NCBI GenBank assembly: GCA_963802745.1
Contig: CAWDKL010000081.1
Location: 1 to 64,000 of the forward strand
From: JAJPKK01 sp963802745
GTDB taxonomy: Bacteria > Pseudomonadota > Alphaproteobacteria > Rhizobiales > Xanthobacteraceae
Length of the DNA: 64,000 nt
Direction: 5' to 3'
In this document: piece by piece, positions 17,713 through 27,427 of the stretch
Numbering within the stretch: the first letter of the stretch is position 1
Layout: each line of letters starts with the position of its first letter
Position numbers and translations under genes: made by a program
Notes under the pieces: generated by a model
What the model was told of the DNA's origin: nothing
Seen by the model: the letters and a program-made list of their open reading frames with translations, nothing else
Databases searched by the model: none

Positions 17713-17943
17713 ATGATCCGAAGCATCAAGGCTTCCGAATTCAAGGCCAAATGCCTCGCCCTGATGGACGAAGTTGCCCGCACCGGGGTGGCCGTGATTA
17801 TTACAAAAAACGGCAAGCCGGTCGCCGAACTGGCGCCGCACCGCCCGCCCGGACGGAATGCGCGCGGCATTCTCAAGGGCGAGCTTTTTGTTGTTGGCGA
17901 CATCATCGCGCCGATCGAAGTCGAATGGGACGCTCTGAAGTGA
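17713..17943 (+). CDS. Phd/YefM-type antitoxin
   Basis: 76 residues. The N-terminus IKASEFKAKCLALMDEVART is the Phd/YefM DNA-binding and dimerisation fold, followed by VIITKNGKPVAELAPH, the conserved strand pair. The C-terminal tail EVEWDALK ends exactly at the overlapping GTG start of the PIN-domain toxin. It should bind the toxin and repress its own operon. Intact, although the toxin downstream is frameshifted. Confidence 0.88.
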   Translation: MIRSIKASEFKAKCLALMDEVARTGVAVIITKNGKPVAELAPHRPPGRNARGILKGELFVVGDIIAPIEVEWDALK

Positions 17944-18337
17944 TCCTGCTCGACACCATGCGGCGATCTGGTTAGCGATCGACGAAGGTCTCGGCACGCA
18001 AAGCCAAAAATTGGCCGGTCAAGCGCAGGCCGATGACGGTCTTGCGGTGGCGGCGATCAGCTTTTGGGAACTCGCAATGCTGATCGCCAAGCGACGCCTG
18101 CGGGCCGTAAAATCAGCCGGCGAATTGCGGGCCAAACTGCTTAGCGCCGGCATTCGCGAACTGCCGCTCACCGGCGACATCGCCATTCTTGCCGGCGAAC
18201 TCGACGCTCTCCATGGCGATCCGGCGGATCGCATGATTGTGGCGACGGCGATTGCGCATGATGCGACATTGATGACCGCGGACGAAAACCTATTGAAACG
18301 GCGGCATCGGTTGAAGCGACAAGATGCGAGCGAGTGA
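17940..18337 (+). pseudogene. vapC: VapC-like PIN-domain toxin, frameshifted
   Basis: A GTG at 17940 overlaps the phd stop and begins VILLDT, the normal PIN start with its first catalytic aspartate. The frame then ends at a TAG (17973). In the next frame the family sequence continues at once: HAAIWLAIDEG, then AVAAISFWELAMLIAKRRL, DPADRMIVATAIAHDATLMT and the C-terminus. One extra C at 17957 would join the two parts into a normal VapC of about 132 residues. PIN toxins are Mg-dependent RNases. The break lies just after the first active-site residue, so no active protein is expected unless the missing base is a sequence error. Confidence 0.85.
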
Positions 18338-18350
18338 CGCTTCCCGCAAA

Positions 18351-19415
18351 TCACCTGCCCCCCTTCGTCGCGGTGAGCAAACGCTTCAAATGATCGACCA
18401 CGTCGCGCGGTGCTTCGGCGATGCGCCGGATCGCCCCCAACACCTCGTCGCCCCCGACCGGGCTCACGTCGAGCCGCAGTCGCGCGGCTTCCTCCAGAAA
18501 TTGCGGATCCTCATGCGTGGCCACGAAAGCGGCCTGCAGGGCGCGGGCTCGGTCGGCCGGAATATCCGGCGGTGCCGCGAAGGGCCGCGCCATCAGGTAG
18601 GGCTGTTCGGTCAATTCGATGAGCGCGCGCGCGGCGTCGCTCGTCGCCAATTCGCGCGCAGTCGGCACGTCGGGCAAATCCGGGAGGCGGGTGGCGCGGC
18701 CGAACTGCACCAGCACGCGCACATTGCTGCCCGGCAGCAGCCATTGCGGCCGAAACGTCTTGATGCTGGTGAGATCCGCGGTGCGACCGCTCACCTCGCC
18801 GCGCTCCATGGCAAGCAGCATCGATGCGGTGTCGGGATAGCCCCCGACGACCTTGAGGTTGAGCCCCAACGCATCGCGCAAGATCATCGGGACGTCATTG
18901 CCCGAAGCGCCTTCGCCGCTGCCGGCCATCACCACCGGCGGACTGCCCGCTTGGCGCAATTGTGCAATCGATGCAGCGGGCGCGTCGTCCCGCACGATCA
19001 GCACATAGGCGTCGTCACGAAAGCTCGACGAGGAGCCAAGCCAGGTAAATCTCCGCGAATTGAACTGCGCGCCGCTGCTGGTGCCCATCGCGGCCAGCAG
19101 CGGGACATCGCGCGAAAACGTGCCGATGGTGGTACCGTCCCGCGGCGCCGCGGTGTAAATAAAGTTGGCGGCGCGCAAACTCCCGGCGCCCGGCATGTTC
19201 TGCACCACGACGGTCGGATTGCCGGGGATGAAGCGGCCGAAATGGCGCGACAGCAGCCGCGCATAGAGGTCGTAGCCGCCCCCCGAGCCGTAGCCGACGA
19301 CGATGCGGACGATCTTGCCGCGGTAGAAATCCGCCACGGCGTCGGCGCGCGCCGGCGAGGCGAGGGCCAGGAATCCGACAACGGATGCCAGAGCAGCCGC
19401 CGATCGCTTCCACAT
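18351..19415 (-). CDS. Bug-family periplasmic binding protein
   Basis: 354 residues. A signal peptide (WKRSAAALASVVGFLALASP, cleavage near ARA-DA) precedes DFYRGKIVRIVVGYGSGGGY, PTVVVQNMPGAGSLRAANFI and RDGTTIGTFSRDVPLLA. These are the ligand-loop segments of the Bug/TctC group, of the longer subtype with DLYARLLSRHFGRF. ATG 19415 has GGGAGA 8 bases upstream. No TctA/TctB permease is encoded nearby. It faces the frameshifted vapC convergently, 13 bases apart. The ligand is unknown. Confidence 0.87.
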   Translation of the reverse strand: MWKRSAAALASVVGFLALASPARADAVADFYRGKIVRIVVGYGSGGGYDLYARLLSRHFGRFIPGNPTVVVQNMPGAGSLRAANFIYTAAPRDGTTIGTFSRDVPLLAAMGTSSGAQFNSRRFTWLGSSSSFRDDAYVLIVRDDAPAASIAQLRQAGSPPVVMAGSGEGASGNDVPMILRDALGLNLKVVGGYPDTASMLLAMERGEVSGRTADLTSIKTFRPQWLLPGSNVRVLVQFGRATRLPDLPDVPTARELATSDAARALIELTEQPYLMARPFAAPPDIPADRARALQAAFVATHEDPQFLEEAARLRLDVSPVGGDEVLGAIRRIAEAPRDVVDHLKRLLTATKGGR

Positions 19416-19616
19416 CGTTTGTTCTCCCGTTCGGTCATGCCCCGTGAAAGCGCGGCATCCGGTAACCCCCGCCACATCGGCTTTGCCGCAATCGACATCT
19501 GAGGTTACTGGATCGCCCGCCGTCATGGGCGATGACACCCAATTGGTGCGTTTCCTTCCCGCCGTGTCCTACGCCGGCTGCTGCCCGCGCACCATGAGAT
19601 AATGGTTCAGGCCCGG

Positions 19617-20730
19617 TCACGCCGCCTTCGGCGGCAAGGTGGGGAGTTCGGCCGCGTAGACGTCATCCATGCGCGATTGCAACGCATGCTTGGCCAGTGC
19701 CTCGGCGAACATGTGGCGCACCTGCGGATCCTCGTCGGCGTAATCGATCTGCATGCCGCCGAGGCGCCGGCTGATCCACGATAGCGGCACGCCCTGGGCA
19801 TTGCGCGGGGAGGCATATTTGAAGGCGAGATAGCGCGCCGGCACCGGGCCAGCGTTGAAATGCTGGTGGAACCAGGCATTGGGCGGGACGATCATGGTGC
19901 CGATCTGCCAGTCATAGCGGCGCGGCGGGTCGCCTTCGGGCCACATCAGCGAGTAGCCCTCGCCGCTCAGCACGATCACATGCGCCCCCGGCCCATGAGC
20001 ATGCGCCTTCTTGTAGGTGCCGACCGGGAACTGCGAAATATGGCTCGCGATGGTGCCGCGGGCCATATTGAAGCGGATGTGCCCGCCGCCGGCCCCGCGC
20101 TCCTTCGCGGATATCAGCGGCAGGTTGACGGCATCGGCGACGAAATTTGTCGTCAGCAGAAATCCTTTCTGCTCGCCCTTGGCGCTAAAATAGTCCGGCT
20201 CGCCGGCAAACCGGTTCTTGAAATCGTAAGCGGTGTTGAACACGAATTCCGTATCGCCATAGAGATTGAGCACCGAGGGGCAATTGGTGACGGCAACAAA
20301 ACGCGCCGGTGCCGTCCCCGATCCATTGAAATGCTGATGCCAGGTATTGAGCGGGATCGCGAACATGGCGCCGGCCTTCCATTCGAACGCGATGCGGTCA
20401 CCGGCGTCGTTCCAAACTGTCGTGGAACCGCGGCCATCGAGCGCGAGGATCATTTCCTCATACAATTGCCGCTGCGGCGCCAGTTTGCCGCGTGCAGGGA
20501 TTTCACACACATAGCAGTCGTTGGAGGTGCGCGAGGCCTCGTGATTGATGAACACGCCATGACCCGCCGCGCCGCGGCCATGGCTTGAGGTCCACGGTTC
20601 GTAAATTCGGAATATAATGCGCGCCGATGATGTCGAGGCCCTCGCCGCGCACCCAGCGCAGGTAGGCGGTGTCTTTTTCGGTGGCGAACTTGTTCGCCAA
20701 GTCCTCCGATACGACGGCATTCTTGGCCAT
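19617..20730 (-). pseudogene. bicupin protein, frameshifted near the N-terminus
   Basis: ATG 20730, with GGGGAG upstream, starts AKNAVVSEDLANKFATEKDT and runs to VDLKPWPRRGG, after which the frame leaves the family. The rest continues in another frame from GVFINHEASRTSNDCYVCEI to the stop at 19617, about 310 residues with two cupin barrels: WHQHFNGSG and then AHAHGPGAHVIVLSGEGYSL with WFHQHFNAG. Removing one base around 20560-20575 joins the parts. Cupins of this type bind a metal through the histidines; a dioxygenase or isomerase role is possible but not known. The break removes the correct start from the catalytic part. Confidence 0.8.
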
Positions 20731-20881
20731 GCGTTTTCTCCCCTCAATGCTCGCCCGCTATCGGCGCGGTCGGAAGCCCTCTTGTATGCGGCGCCGATCC
20801 AGGGCGTATCCATCGCCGAAAGCTACCATTGAAGCCACAGCCTCGACCAAAGACTGTCAGCCGAAACCGATGAAGATCGAT

Positions 20882-21108
20882 CTACCCTACCTCCAGGAAG
20901 GTTTTGGCATCGATACCGGCCTGCTTGAGGATAGCGCGCAATGTGGGCTCCGGCATATCGCCGGGGTGGTTGGGGATAGTAGCATAGAGATCCAGGGCCG
21001 GATTGAACCAGATCTCGTGCAAACGGCGGCCTGACTGTGGAATTCGAGGCCGAGCGCCTTGAGCCGTCTAACGATGTCGCGATAGCGGAAGCCGGCCAGC
21101 GAGCCCAT
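20882..21108 (-). pseudogene. hicA: HicA-type mRNA interferase toxin, frameshifted
   Basis: ATG 21108 overlaps the hicB stop by one base. It begins GSLAGFRYRDIVRRLKALGL, the usual HicA N-terminus. Between 21020 and 21034 the frame shifts. The remainder is read in another frame as HEIWFNPALDLYATIPNHPG, then DMPEPTLRAILKQAGIDAK, ending at TAG 20882. HicA is a dsRBD-like RNase whose histidine (the H of HEIW) is catalytic and lies directly after the break. In this order (hicB first) the locus otherwise looks complete. One inserted or two deleted bases repair it. Confidence 0.8.
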
Positions 21109-21335
21109 CAGGTCGCGACGATAAGCGGATAATCGAAGACCTCGCCGGCGGGCTGCAGTGAAGTAAGGCTCGAGTCCGCCTGTGCCTCGATCAACTTCTT
21201 GGCCACGTCGCGAGCGATTTCGAGAGTCTCCTGGATGGTCCGGCCTTGCACCACCAAGCCCTGCACCGCATCGCTGGTGGCCAAATAGCCGCCCTCAGGC
21301 AACTTTTCGACGTGCAGTTGGATCATATGTTCCAT
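21108..21335 (-). CDS. hicB: HicB-type antitoxin
   Basis: 75 residues. IQLHVEKLPEGGYLATSDAV followed by GLVVQGRTIQETLEIARDVA is the HicB partial RNase-H-like fold. The C-terminal DNA-binding extension is missing or very short, as in many small HicB proteins. Start at 21335; an in-frame ATG at 21326 is an alternative. It ends in a TGATG overlap with hicA. Intact while its toxin is frameshifted. Confidence 0.85.
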   Translation of the reverse strand: MEHMIQLHVEKLPEGGYLATSDAVQGLVVQGRTIQETLEIARDVAKKLIEAQADSSLTSLQPAGEVFDYPLIVAT

Positions 21336-21569
21336 GACGACGCTTTCGATAAGTGGCGCCTACCGCCTATACAGGCGCGTTGAGCGTTTAGCAAAACCCA
21401 TCCAACCAACGCCACAAACGCCGCGGCGCGATGCAGCACACATCGCCCGCCAGCGCCGCCCGGCGGCGAAGCCCCCCTTGAAGCCCCCTGGTGATGGGCG
21501 TAGCATTGTAAATTCGGCATTAATCGGAAATTCGGCCCGCGTCCCCCATCTGTGAGAAAGGTCCCCACG

Positions 21570-23274
21570 ATGAAAGCCAGTCTCTACCTCGGAACCGCAA
21601 TCACGGCCGTTGCCTTGGCCGCCTGCGCCTTGGGCTCGCCCGGCGCGGCGCTGGCGGCGGATGGTCCGTCGCTCCTTGCCGGCAAGGTCGTTTCCACGAC
21701 CGGGGAACCGCTGGCGGGCATTCCCATCAAAGCGCATCGCGACAACAGCACCGTGACGGTCGCGGTCTATACGGACGCCAAGGGCGAATATTCGTTCCCC
21801 GGCTGGTCCGACCTGACGCCGGGCTCCTATTCGGTCGGGGTCGAGTTGCCGGATTTCGAACGCACCGCCAAGCCGGTTGCGGTGGCGGCCGGCAAGACCA
21901 CAAGCATGGATTTTACCCTGAAGGCGAAGCCGCTCGCCTATGAGGACGCGACCGCGTCCGAGATCATCGCCGGCCTTCCGGGCACCGACCAGCAGAAGGT
22001 GCTGTTCTCGCAGTGCAGCAATTGTCACACGCTGCAATGGGCGCTGCAGGCCGGGCGGACCAAGGAAGAATGGATCGCGGTGGTCAAGAAGATGGCCGGC
22101 CGGCCGGCCGGGCAGGAGGCGCCCGGCACCTATGCGTTCGGCCAAAAGCAGTTCATCGAGCCCTTGGCGGAGTATCTGACGCAAATCCGCGGACCGGATT
22201 CCTCCGATAATATTCCCTTCAAACAGCGGCCGCGGCCGACCGATGCGGCTTCCACCAATATCGTGGTAACGGAATATGCGCTGCCGCGCGGGGGACAGCG
22301 CGAACTCTATATGCTGCGCGGCGATCGCCGGTTCGTGTGGCCGCACAACGTCATCATGAACGACAAATACGCCTACTACACGGATCACTTTTCCTACCGG
22401 CTCGGGCGCGTCGATGTCCACACCGGGGAAGGGATGGAGATGAACTTCCCGGTGCCGAAGGGCGCAGGGCGCGAAGGCCGCAACGCCATGGGCGATGGCG
22501 ACACCCGGCCGGGCCAGCCCGGCGGCGGCGCCCATGAGCTGCAATTCGACCGCGCCGGCAACGTTATCGTCGGCATGGACAACGGGACGGTGAAATACGA
22601 TCCCGAGACCGGGCGGTTCTCCAACTGGGCGGCCGGCCGCGCGATGTTCGGCCTCGATCCGGACGGCAATGTATGGAACTTGGCGCGCAACGGCGATTTG
22701 GTGAAGATCGATACCAGCACCGAGGAACTCAAGCGGACCGCCTATCAAATCCCGAAGAACAAGGGCATCTACGACACCGACACCGATTCCAAGGGCCGCA
22801 CCGACCTTTATATCTGGCAGGAAGGCAAGATCGGCATCTTCGATCCGCGGACCGATTAAATACGAGGAATATATGACGCCGACGCCGATGTCCGGTCCGC
22901 GGCGCGGCCAGATCGACGGCAAGGATCGCCTGTGGGCGGCGGAATTCTATGCCGGCCAGCTGGTCATGTTCGACCCGGACAATAAGGTGCTCAAAGAGTT
23001 TCCGCTGATCAACGGCACCAAGCCTTATACGGCCCCCTATGCGGAGCCCTATTCGGCGAGCGCCGACGACAAGAACCAGATCGTGTGGACGCACGATTTC
23101 TCCTCGAGCCGGCTCTATCGCATCGACATGAATACCGGCAAATCGACGGAATACATGACGCCGTCGAACTACGAGGTGCGCGATCTGAAAGTGGATACCG
23201 AGGCCGAGCGTCCGACCGTGTGGGTCCCGGCCTATCGCCCGCCATCGAAGCTGGTGAAGATTCAGATGCGGTAA
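21570..23274 (+). pseudogene. exported c-heme / beta-propeller (Vgb-like) protein, frameshifted
   Basis: ATG 21570 has AAAGG 9 bases upstream. A signal peptide ending ALAADG is followed by a CarboxypepD_reg-like domain (about 30-115; GKVVSTTGEPLAGIPIKAHR), a c-type heme motif CSNCHT (about residue 150) and then streptogramin-lyase-like propeller repeats (HELQFDRAGNVIVGMDNGTV, FGLDPDGNVWNLARNGDLVK). The frame hits TAA at 22857-22859. Dropping the T at 22857 gives DPRTDKYEEYMTPTPMSG and the last blades to 23274, for a protein of about 567 residues. A close relative at 36543 is intact. Likely periplasmic; whether it transfers electrons or cleaves a substrate is unknown. Confidence 0.82.
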
Positions 23275-23393
23275 TTTATTCCGCGCCTTTCTCCGCCGGT
23301 AGCCGTCGCGCGTATTCTCTCCCCATCGTTCTTGACGATGGGGAGAGTTCCTATGAGCTTTGCACACCTTGAGGGATAAAACCGCAGGTTGCC

Positions 23394-23542
23394 GTAGGTA
23401 TGCGCAAGGGCGCTTGCTCGGGCCGAACCGATACGCATCGGGCGCTCGCGCCGTGCGCACCATCGGCGGTGCCGGTGCGCACGGCGCGACCGGCCCTTGG
23501 ACACTCCCATAGGCCGGCGCACGCGCCTTTGCGCACCCTACG
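23394..23542. repeat. dispersed repeat family B, copy 1
   Basis: Outer arms GTAGGTATGCGCAAGGGCG and CGCCTTTGCGCACCCTACG are inverted. The inner arms GCGCCGTGCGCACC and GGTGCGCACGGCGC form a second stem around CATCGGCGGTGCC. Copies at 29329 and 50928 share both arm pairs. It fills most of the 400-base gap 23275-23674, in which no gene is seen. Confidence 0.8.
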
Positions 23543-23674
23543 AAATTCCCGCCGAGTTTTTGGTACGCTGCAGCCGCGGCGCAAAAGTGCTATGGTGCGC
23601 GTCCAAGACACACTCCGAGCGGCGAACAACGAAGCACGTTCGACGGCCGCCAAGCGATGCACGAGGACACGCCC

Positions 23675-24697
23675 ATGAGCCAGCTTTCCCGCCGCGCCTT
23701 CGTGCGCACCGCGACAGTGACCGCGAGCGGCGTCGCGGCGTTCGGCATTCTGACCCGGCGCGGCGACGCCGCCGAATTCGAATTCAAATACGCCAACAAC
23801 AATGTGGCGGCGCATCCGATGAATGTGCGGCTGCGCGAAGCCGCGGAAACCATCCGCAAGGAGTCCAACGGCCGCCTCGACCTGCAGCTGTTCCCGAACA
23901 GCCAGCTCGGCGGCGATTCCGACGTGCTGTCGCAGCTGCGCACCGGCGCAATCCAAATGTTCAATCTCTCCGGCTTGATCCTCGCGATCTATGTGCCGGC
24001 AGCCTCCATCAACGGCGTCGGCTTCGCGTTCAAGGACTACGACCAGGTCTGGACCGCGATGGACGGGGCGCTCGGCGCCTATGTGCGCGGCGTGATCGGC
24101 CGGGCCGGACTGTTCGCGCTGGAAACGATGTGGGACAACGGCTACCGGCAGGTCACCAGCAGCACCCACCCGATCAATACGCCGGACGACCTCAAGGGCT
24201 TCAAGATCCGGGTGCCGGTGAGCCCGATGTGGACGTCGCTGTTCAAGGGGCTCGGCGCCTCGCCGGCCAGCATCAACATCAACGAAGTCTATTCGGCGCT
24301 GCAGACCAAGATCGTCGAAGGCCAGGAGAACCCGCTCTCGCTCATCGACCTGTTCAAATTCTACGAGGTGCAGAAATACGTCTCCTACACCAACCACATG
24401 TGGGACGGTTTTTGGACGCTCGTCAACGGCCGCGCCTGGGCCGGGCTGCCGAAAAACCTGCAGGAGATTCTCGCGCGCAACATCAACGCCGCCGCACTCA
24501 AGGAGCGCGAGGATATCCGCCAGCTAAACGATTCGCTCGAAGGGGCACTTACGCAGAAGGGCATGGTGTTCAACCGCACCGACACCGAGAAATTCCGCGC
24601 CGCCCTGCGCACCGCCGGCTTTTACGCCGAGTGGAAGCAGAAGTTCGGCGCGCAGGCCTGGGCAGTGCTGGAGAAGCAGGTCGGCGCGCTGGGGTAG
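23675..24697 (+). CDS. TRAP transporter periplasmic binding protein (DctP-like), tandem copy 1
   Basis: 340 residues. A twin-arginine signal (SRRAFVRTATVTASGVAAFG) precedes the mature DctP fold: NNVAAHPMNVRLREAAETIR, GGDSDVLSQLRTGAIQMFNL, and DLKGFKIRVPVSPMWTSLFK with the ligand-binding arginine, then VEGQENPLSLIDLFKFYEVQ. TRAP binding proteins deliver carboxylates to DctQM permeases; a fused DctQM is encoded at 27428. ATG 23675 has GAGGA 8 bases upstream; an ATG at 23657 is less likely. It is nearly identical to the next gene, most of all over the last 133-base tract. Confidence 0.92.
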   Translation: MSQLSRRAFVRTATVTASGVAAFGILTRRGDAAEFEFKYANNNVAAHPMNVRLREAAETIRKESNGRLDLQLFPNSQLGGDSDVLSQLRTGAIQMFNLSGLILAIYVPAASINGVGFAFKDYDQVWTAMDGALGAYVRGVIGRAGLFALETMWDNGYRQVTSSTHPINTPDDLKGFKIRVPVSPMWTSLFKGLGASPASININEVYSALQTKIVEGQENPLSLIDLFKFYEVQKYVSYTNHMWDGFWTLVNGRAWAGLPKNLQEILARNINAAALKEREDIRQLNDSLEGALTQKGMVFNRTDTEKFRAALRTAGFYAEWKQKFGAQAWAVLEKQVGALG

Positions 24698-24731
24698 GGC
24701 GGGTCCTCGCCTCGTTAAAGCATTCTTTGGC

Positions 24732-24766
24732 AGTCATGGCCGGGCCTGTCCCGCGGATGTCCACGC
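24732..24766. repeat. dispersed repeat family A, half copy
   Basis: AGTCATGGCCGGGCCTGTCC with CGCGGATGTCCACG matches the left arm of family A. No right arm follows. It lies between the tandem TRAP genes. Confidence 0.65.
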
Positions 24767-24928
24767 TCTGCTTGGCGAGTTGCAGCAATCAAGACGTTAT
24801 AAGGGTAGGAAGCAACGATTTCCGGTACCGGCTAGCCGGGTAAGTGCTATGGTGCGTGGTCGCGATGGAACCCGAGCGCGGGACCCAAGCGCCATCGACG
24901 GCAGCCACGGATAAACGAGGATACGCCG

Positions 24929-25951
24929 ATGAGCCAGATATCCCGCCGCACCTTTGCGCGCACTGCCACGGCGACCGCGGGTGGTGTCGCGGCGTTCGGT
25001 ATTCTGACTCGGCGTGGCGATGCCGCCGAATTCGAGGTCAAATACGCCAACGATAATGTGGCGGCACACCCGATGAACGTGCGTCTGCGCGAGGCCGCCG
25101 AAGCGATCCGTAAGGAATCCGGCGGACGCCTGGACGTGCAGCTGTTTCCCAACAGCCAGCTCGGTGGCGACACTGATATGCTCTCGCAACTGCGCACCGG
25201 CGCAATCCAGATGTTCAACCTTTCCGGCCTCATCCTGGCAACCTATGTGCCCGCCGCCGCCATCAATGGCGTCGGTTTCCTCTTCAAGGACTATGACCAG
25301 GTCTGGAGCGCGATGGACGGCGCGCTCGGCGCCTATGTACGCGCCGTGATCGGCCGGGCCGGCCTCTTCGCCTTCGACAAGATGTGGGACAATGGCTACC
25401 GTCAGGTCACCAGCAGCACCCATCCGATCGTCACGCCCGACGATCTCAAAGGCTTTAAAATCCGGGTGCCAGTGAGTCCGCTATACACGTCCACGTTCAA
25501 AGCGCTCGGCGCCTCGCCCACCAGTATCAATTTAAGCGAAGTCTATTCGGCACTCCAGACCAAGATCGTTGAGGGCCAGGAGAACCCGCTCTCACTCATC
25601 GAATTATCCAAATTCTACGAAGTGCAGCGATATGTTTCGTATACGAACCACATCTGGGATGGTTACTTCACACTCGCCAATGCGCGCGCCTGGGCCGGCC
25701 TGCCAAAGGATCTGCAGGAGATTTTATCCCGCAACATCAACGCCGCCGCGCTCAAGGAGCGCGAGGATATCCGCGCGCTCAACAATTCGCTCGAAGGGGC
25801 ACTTACGCAGAAGGGCATGGTGTTCAACCGCACCGACACCGAGAAATTCCGCGCCGCCCTGCGCACCGCCGGCTTTTACGCCGAGTGGAAGCAGAAGTTC
25901 GGCGCGCAGGCCTGGGCGGTGCTGGAGAAGCAGGTCGGGGCGCTGGGGTAG
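24929..25951 (+). CDS. TRAP transporter periplasmic binding protein (DctP-like), tandem copy 2
   Basis: 340 residues, the same length as the gene at 23675 and collinear with it without gaps. The twin-arginine signal is SRRTFARTATATAGGVAAFG. Substitutions cluster in the middle (for example VSPLYTSTFKALGASPTSIN against VSPMWTSLFKGLGASPASIN), near the expected ligand pocket. The last 133-base tract 25785-25917 is identical to 24531-24663, whereas earlier parts differ at many third positions. The duplicated unit, about 1.25 kb, also includes the leader GTGCTATGGTGCG upstream of each gene. The two proteins may bind different ligands for one permease. Confidence 0.92.
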   Translation: MSQISRRTFARTATATAGGVAAFGILTRRGDAAEFEVKYANDNVAAHPMNVRLREAAEAIRKESGGRLDVQLFPNSQLGGDTDMLSQLRTGAIQMFNLSGLILATYVPAAAINGVGFLFKDYDQVWSAMDGALGAYVRAVIGRAGLFAFDKMWDNGYRQVTSSTHPIVTPDDLKGFKIRVPVSPLYTSTFKALGASPTSINLSEVYSALQTKIVEGQENPLSLIELSKFYEVQRYVSYTNHIWDGYFTLANARAWAGLPKDLQEILSRNINAAALKEREDIRALNNSLEGALTQKGMVFNRTDTEKFRAALRTAGFYAEWKQKFGAQAWAVLEKQVGALG

Positions 25952-25983
25952 GTGGCCGGCATGCCCATGCGAGGGAGGCCGAC

Positions 25984-26334
25984 TCAACGGGATTCAAAGC
26001 CGCCGGTGCTGCGCGGGAGACGGATCTCGATGCGACCTTTCGGGTAAGGCGAAAAAGTCGGATAGGGTAAACCAGGGGCGGGTGAACGATTGTAAACCAG
26101 ATAGGGAGAACACTCTCCTCGGGGTCCGCACACGGGATAGGCATACAGGCCCGGACGAATATACGTAAAATCGTACGGTCCATAGTCGTGATTGTAATCG
26201 CAATGCGGATAGCACGACGCCGCGGATGCGGCGGTCGTTGCGACGCAACAACCGATCACCACGAATCCAAGCCAAAGCCCGGCCTGCACGAGGAGGGGCC
26301 ACGATCTAGCGGTAATGGTGGGACCATGCAGCAT
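25984..26334 (-). CDS. small exported cysteine/tyrosine-rich protein, unknown function
   Basis: 116 residues from ATG 26334. A hydrophobic signal (LVQAGLWLGFVVIGCCVATT) ends near ASA. The mature part SCYPHCDYNHDYGPYDFTYI then GLYAYPVCGPRGECSPY is a pattern I associate with small conserved exported proteins of Bradyrhizobium relatives. Four cysteines could make two disulfides. No function is known. The start further upstream at 26415 is possible but lacks a signal-like N-terminus. Confidence 0.6.
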   Translation of the reverse strand: MLHGPTITARSWPLLVQAGLWLGFVVIGCCVATTAASAASCYPHCDYNHDYGPYDFTYIRPGLYAYPVCGPRGECSPYLVYNRSPAPGLPYPTFSPYPKGRIEIRLPRSTGGFESR

Positions 26335-26553
26335 GATTACAACTCCCGAGGCAAGAAGAGTGCATCCTGTTCCGCAGAATGACCGGCAATCCGCGCAAAT
26401 GTTCCCGGCAACCACCTGCCTTTCTTTAAATAAGCAGCACGTGTCCAGGAATCCTTACGTGGCGGCATTGCCGAGGCTACCGGATAGCCCGCTTTTTCGG
26501 TCGGTGATAGTCTCCTTTGCTTGTTACCGGAGCAGGTAGATTTCGACGGCGGT

Positions 26554-27207
26554 TTACTCGGCGACTCGTTGACCCGGATGCGATGCTGTGCGGTAAAGCG
26601 GGGTGCCATCGTAAATCTCCGCGATGCGGCAGCGCAGCCCGCAGTTAGGAAGCTCCAGCCATTCTTCCAGATGCGTCAGCTTCGTGGCGTGCCATCGCGT
26701 CGCGGAACGCAAATCGAGACTTACCTCGACGCCGTAGGGATCGATCAAGAGCACCGTCTCGCAGGGCGGGTGAGCGAGGTAGAGCCGCCGCTTGACCGCG
26801 ATCCATGGTTCTCTCCTCGACGCAACGGGTGCGTGGTCGGTATCGGACACGATTTCGGCGATCACATAGGCGCGTTGAACGAAGCGCTGGCGCGGTTCGA
26901 AGTCCGCATCGATCACCATGACATCCGGCTCCGGCCGGTAATCGCCTTCGATCGCCGCGAGCGCAGTCTCTCCAAGGTCCACGCCGGCGCGGGAAATGGC
27001 GATGCGGGTAGGTTCATGCCTGGCAAGTGCGTCGTTCAAGAGGCGCGCCAAGTTATCGGCGATCCGCTGATGCGACAGTATCGGAGGAACCATCATGATG
27101 GGGACTCCGTCGATCAGCTCCCAGCGTTCCCGATCCGGACGCGTCTCCTGGAACGATCGAAATTGCGCACCCGACAGCTTCAGCCTTGTTTGCGCGACGA
27201 CCGTCAT
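26554..27207 (-). CDS. Uma2-family PD-(D/E)XK endonuclease-like protein
   Basis: 217 residues. The Uma2 (DUF820) fold is seen in RERWELIDGVPIMMVPPILS, RPEPDVMVIDADF (catalytic aspartate) and YVIAEIVSDTD (second acidic residue), with a lysine-containing IAVKRRLYLAHPPCETVLLID. Uma2 proteins are abundant in cyanobacteria and soil bacteria and often lie in mobile or defence-rich stretches; their target is unknown. ATG 27207 has CGAGG 6 bases upstream. No partner gene is linked to it. Confidence 0.82.
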   Translation of the reverse strand: MTVVAQTRLKLSGAQFRSFQETRPDRERWELIDGVPIMMVPPILSHQRIADNLARLLNDALARHEPTRIAISRAGVDLGETALAAIEGDYRPEPDVMVIDADFEPRQRFVQRAYVIAEIVSDTDHAPVASRREPWIAVKRRLYLAHPPCETVLLIDPYGVEVSLDLRSATRWHATKLTHLEEWLELPNCGLRCRIAEIYDGTPLYRTASHPGQRVAE

Positions 27208-27427
27208 GTCAACCTCGTTGCGTTTTCTACCGGTAAACTCTCTTAAGCACACCGCACCGCAATTTGTTAGGCTTCGCTCTTTGTCCGTTTAGTTTAGGCC
27301 GTGACCTGGCGGACAGCAACCGACAGGCAGGATGTTGTTGGAAGTGCCGCTTGCCGTGATAGTGTGCAACGAAGCTCCAGCGGCCTCCGATGATTGCGCT
27401 TCGGCGCATCCTACCCCACTCTTGCAA

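Noticed and set aside
17940..17975. Programmed frameshift as explanation for vapC
   Set aside because: No slippery heptamer, pause hairpin or internal Shine-Dalgarno is visible at GACACCATG; a lost C is simpler.
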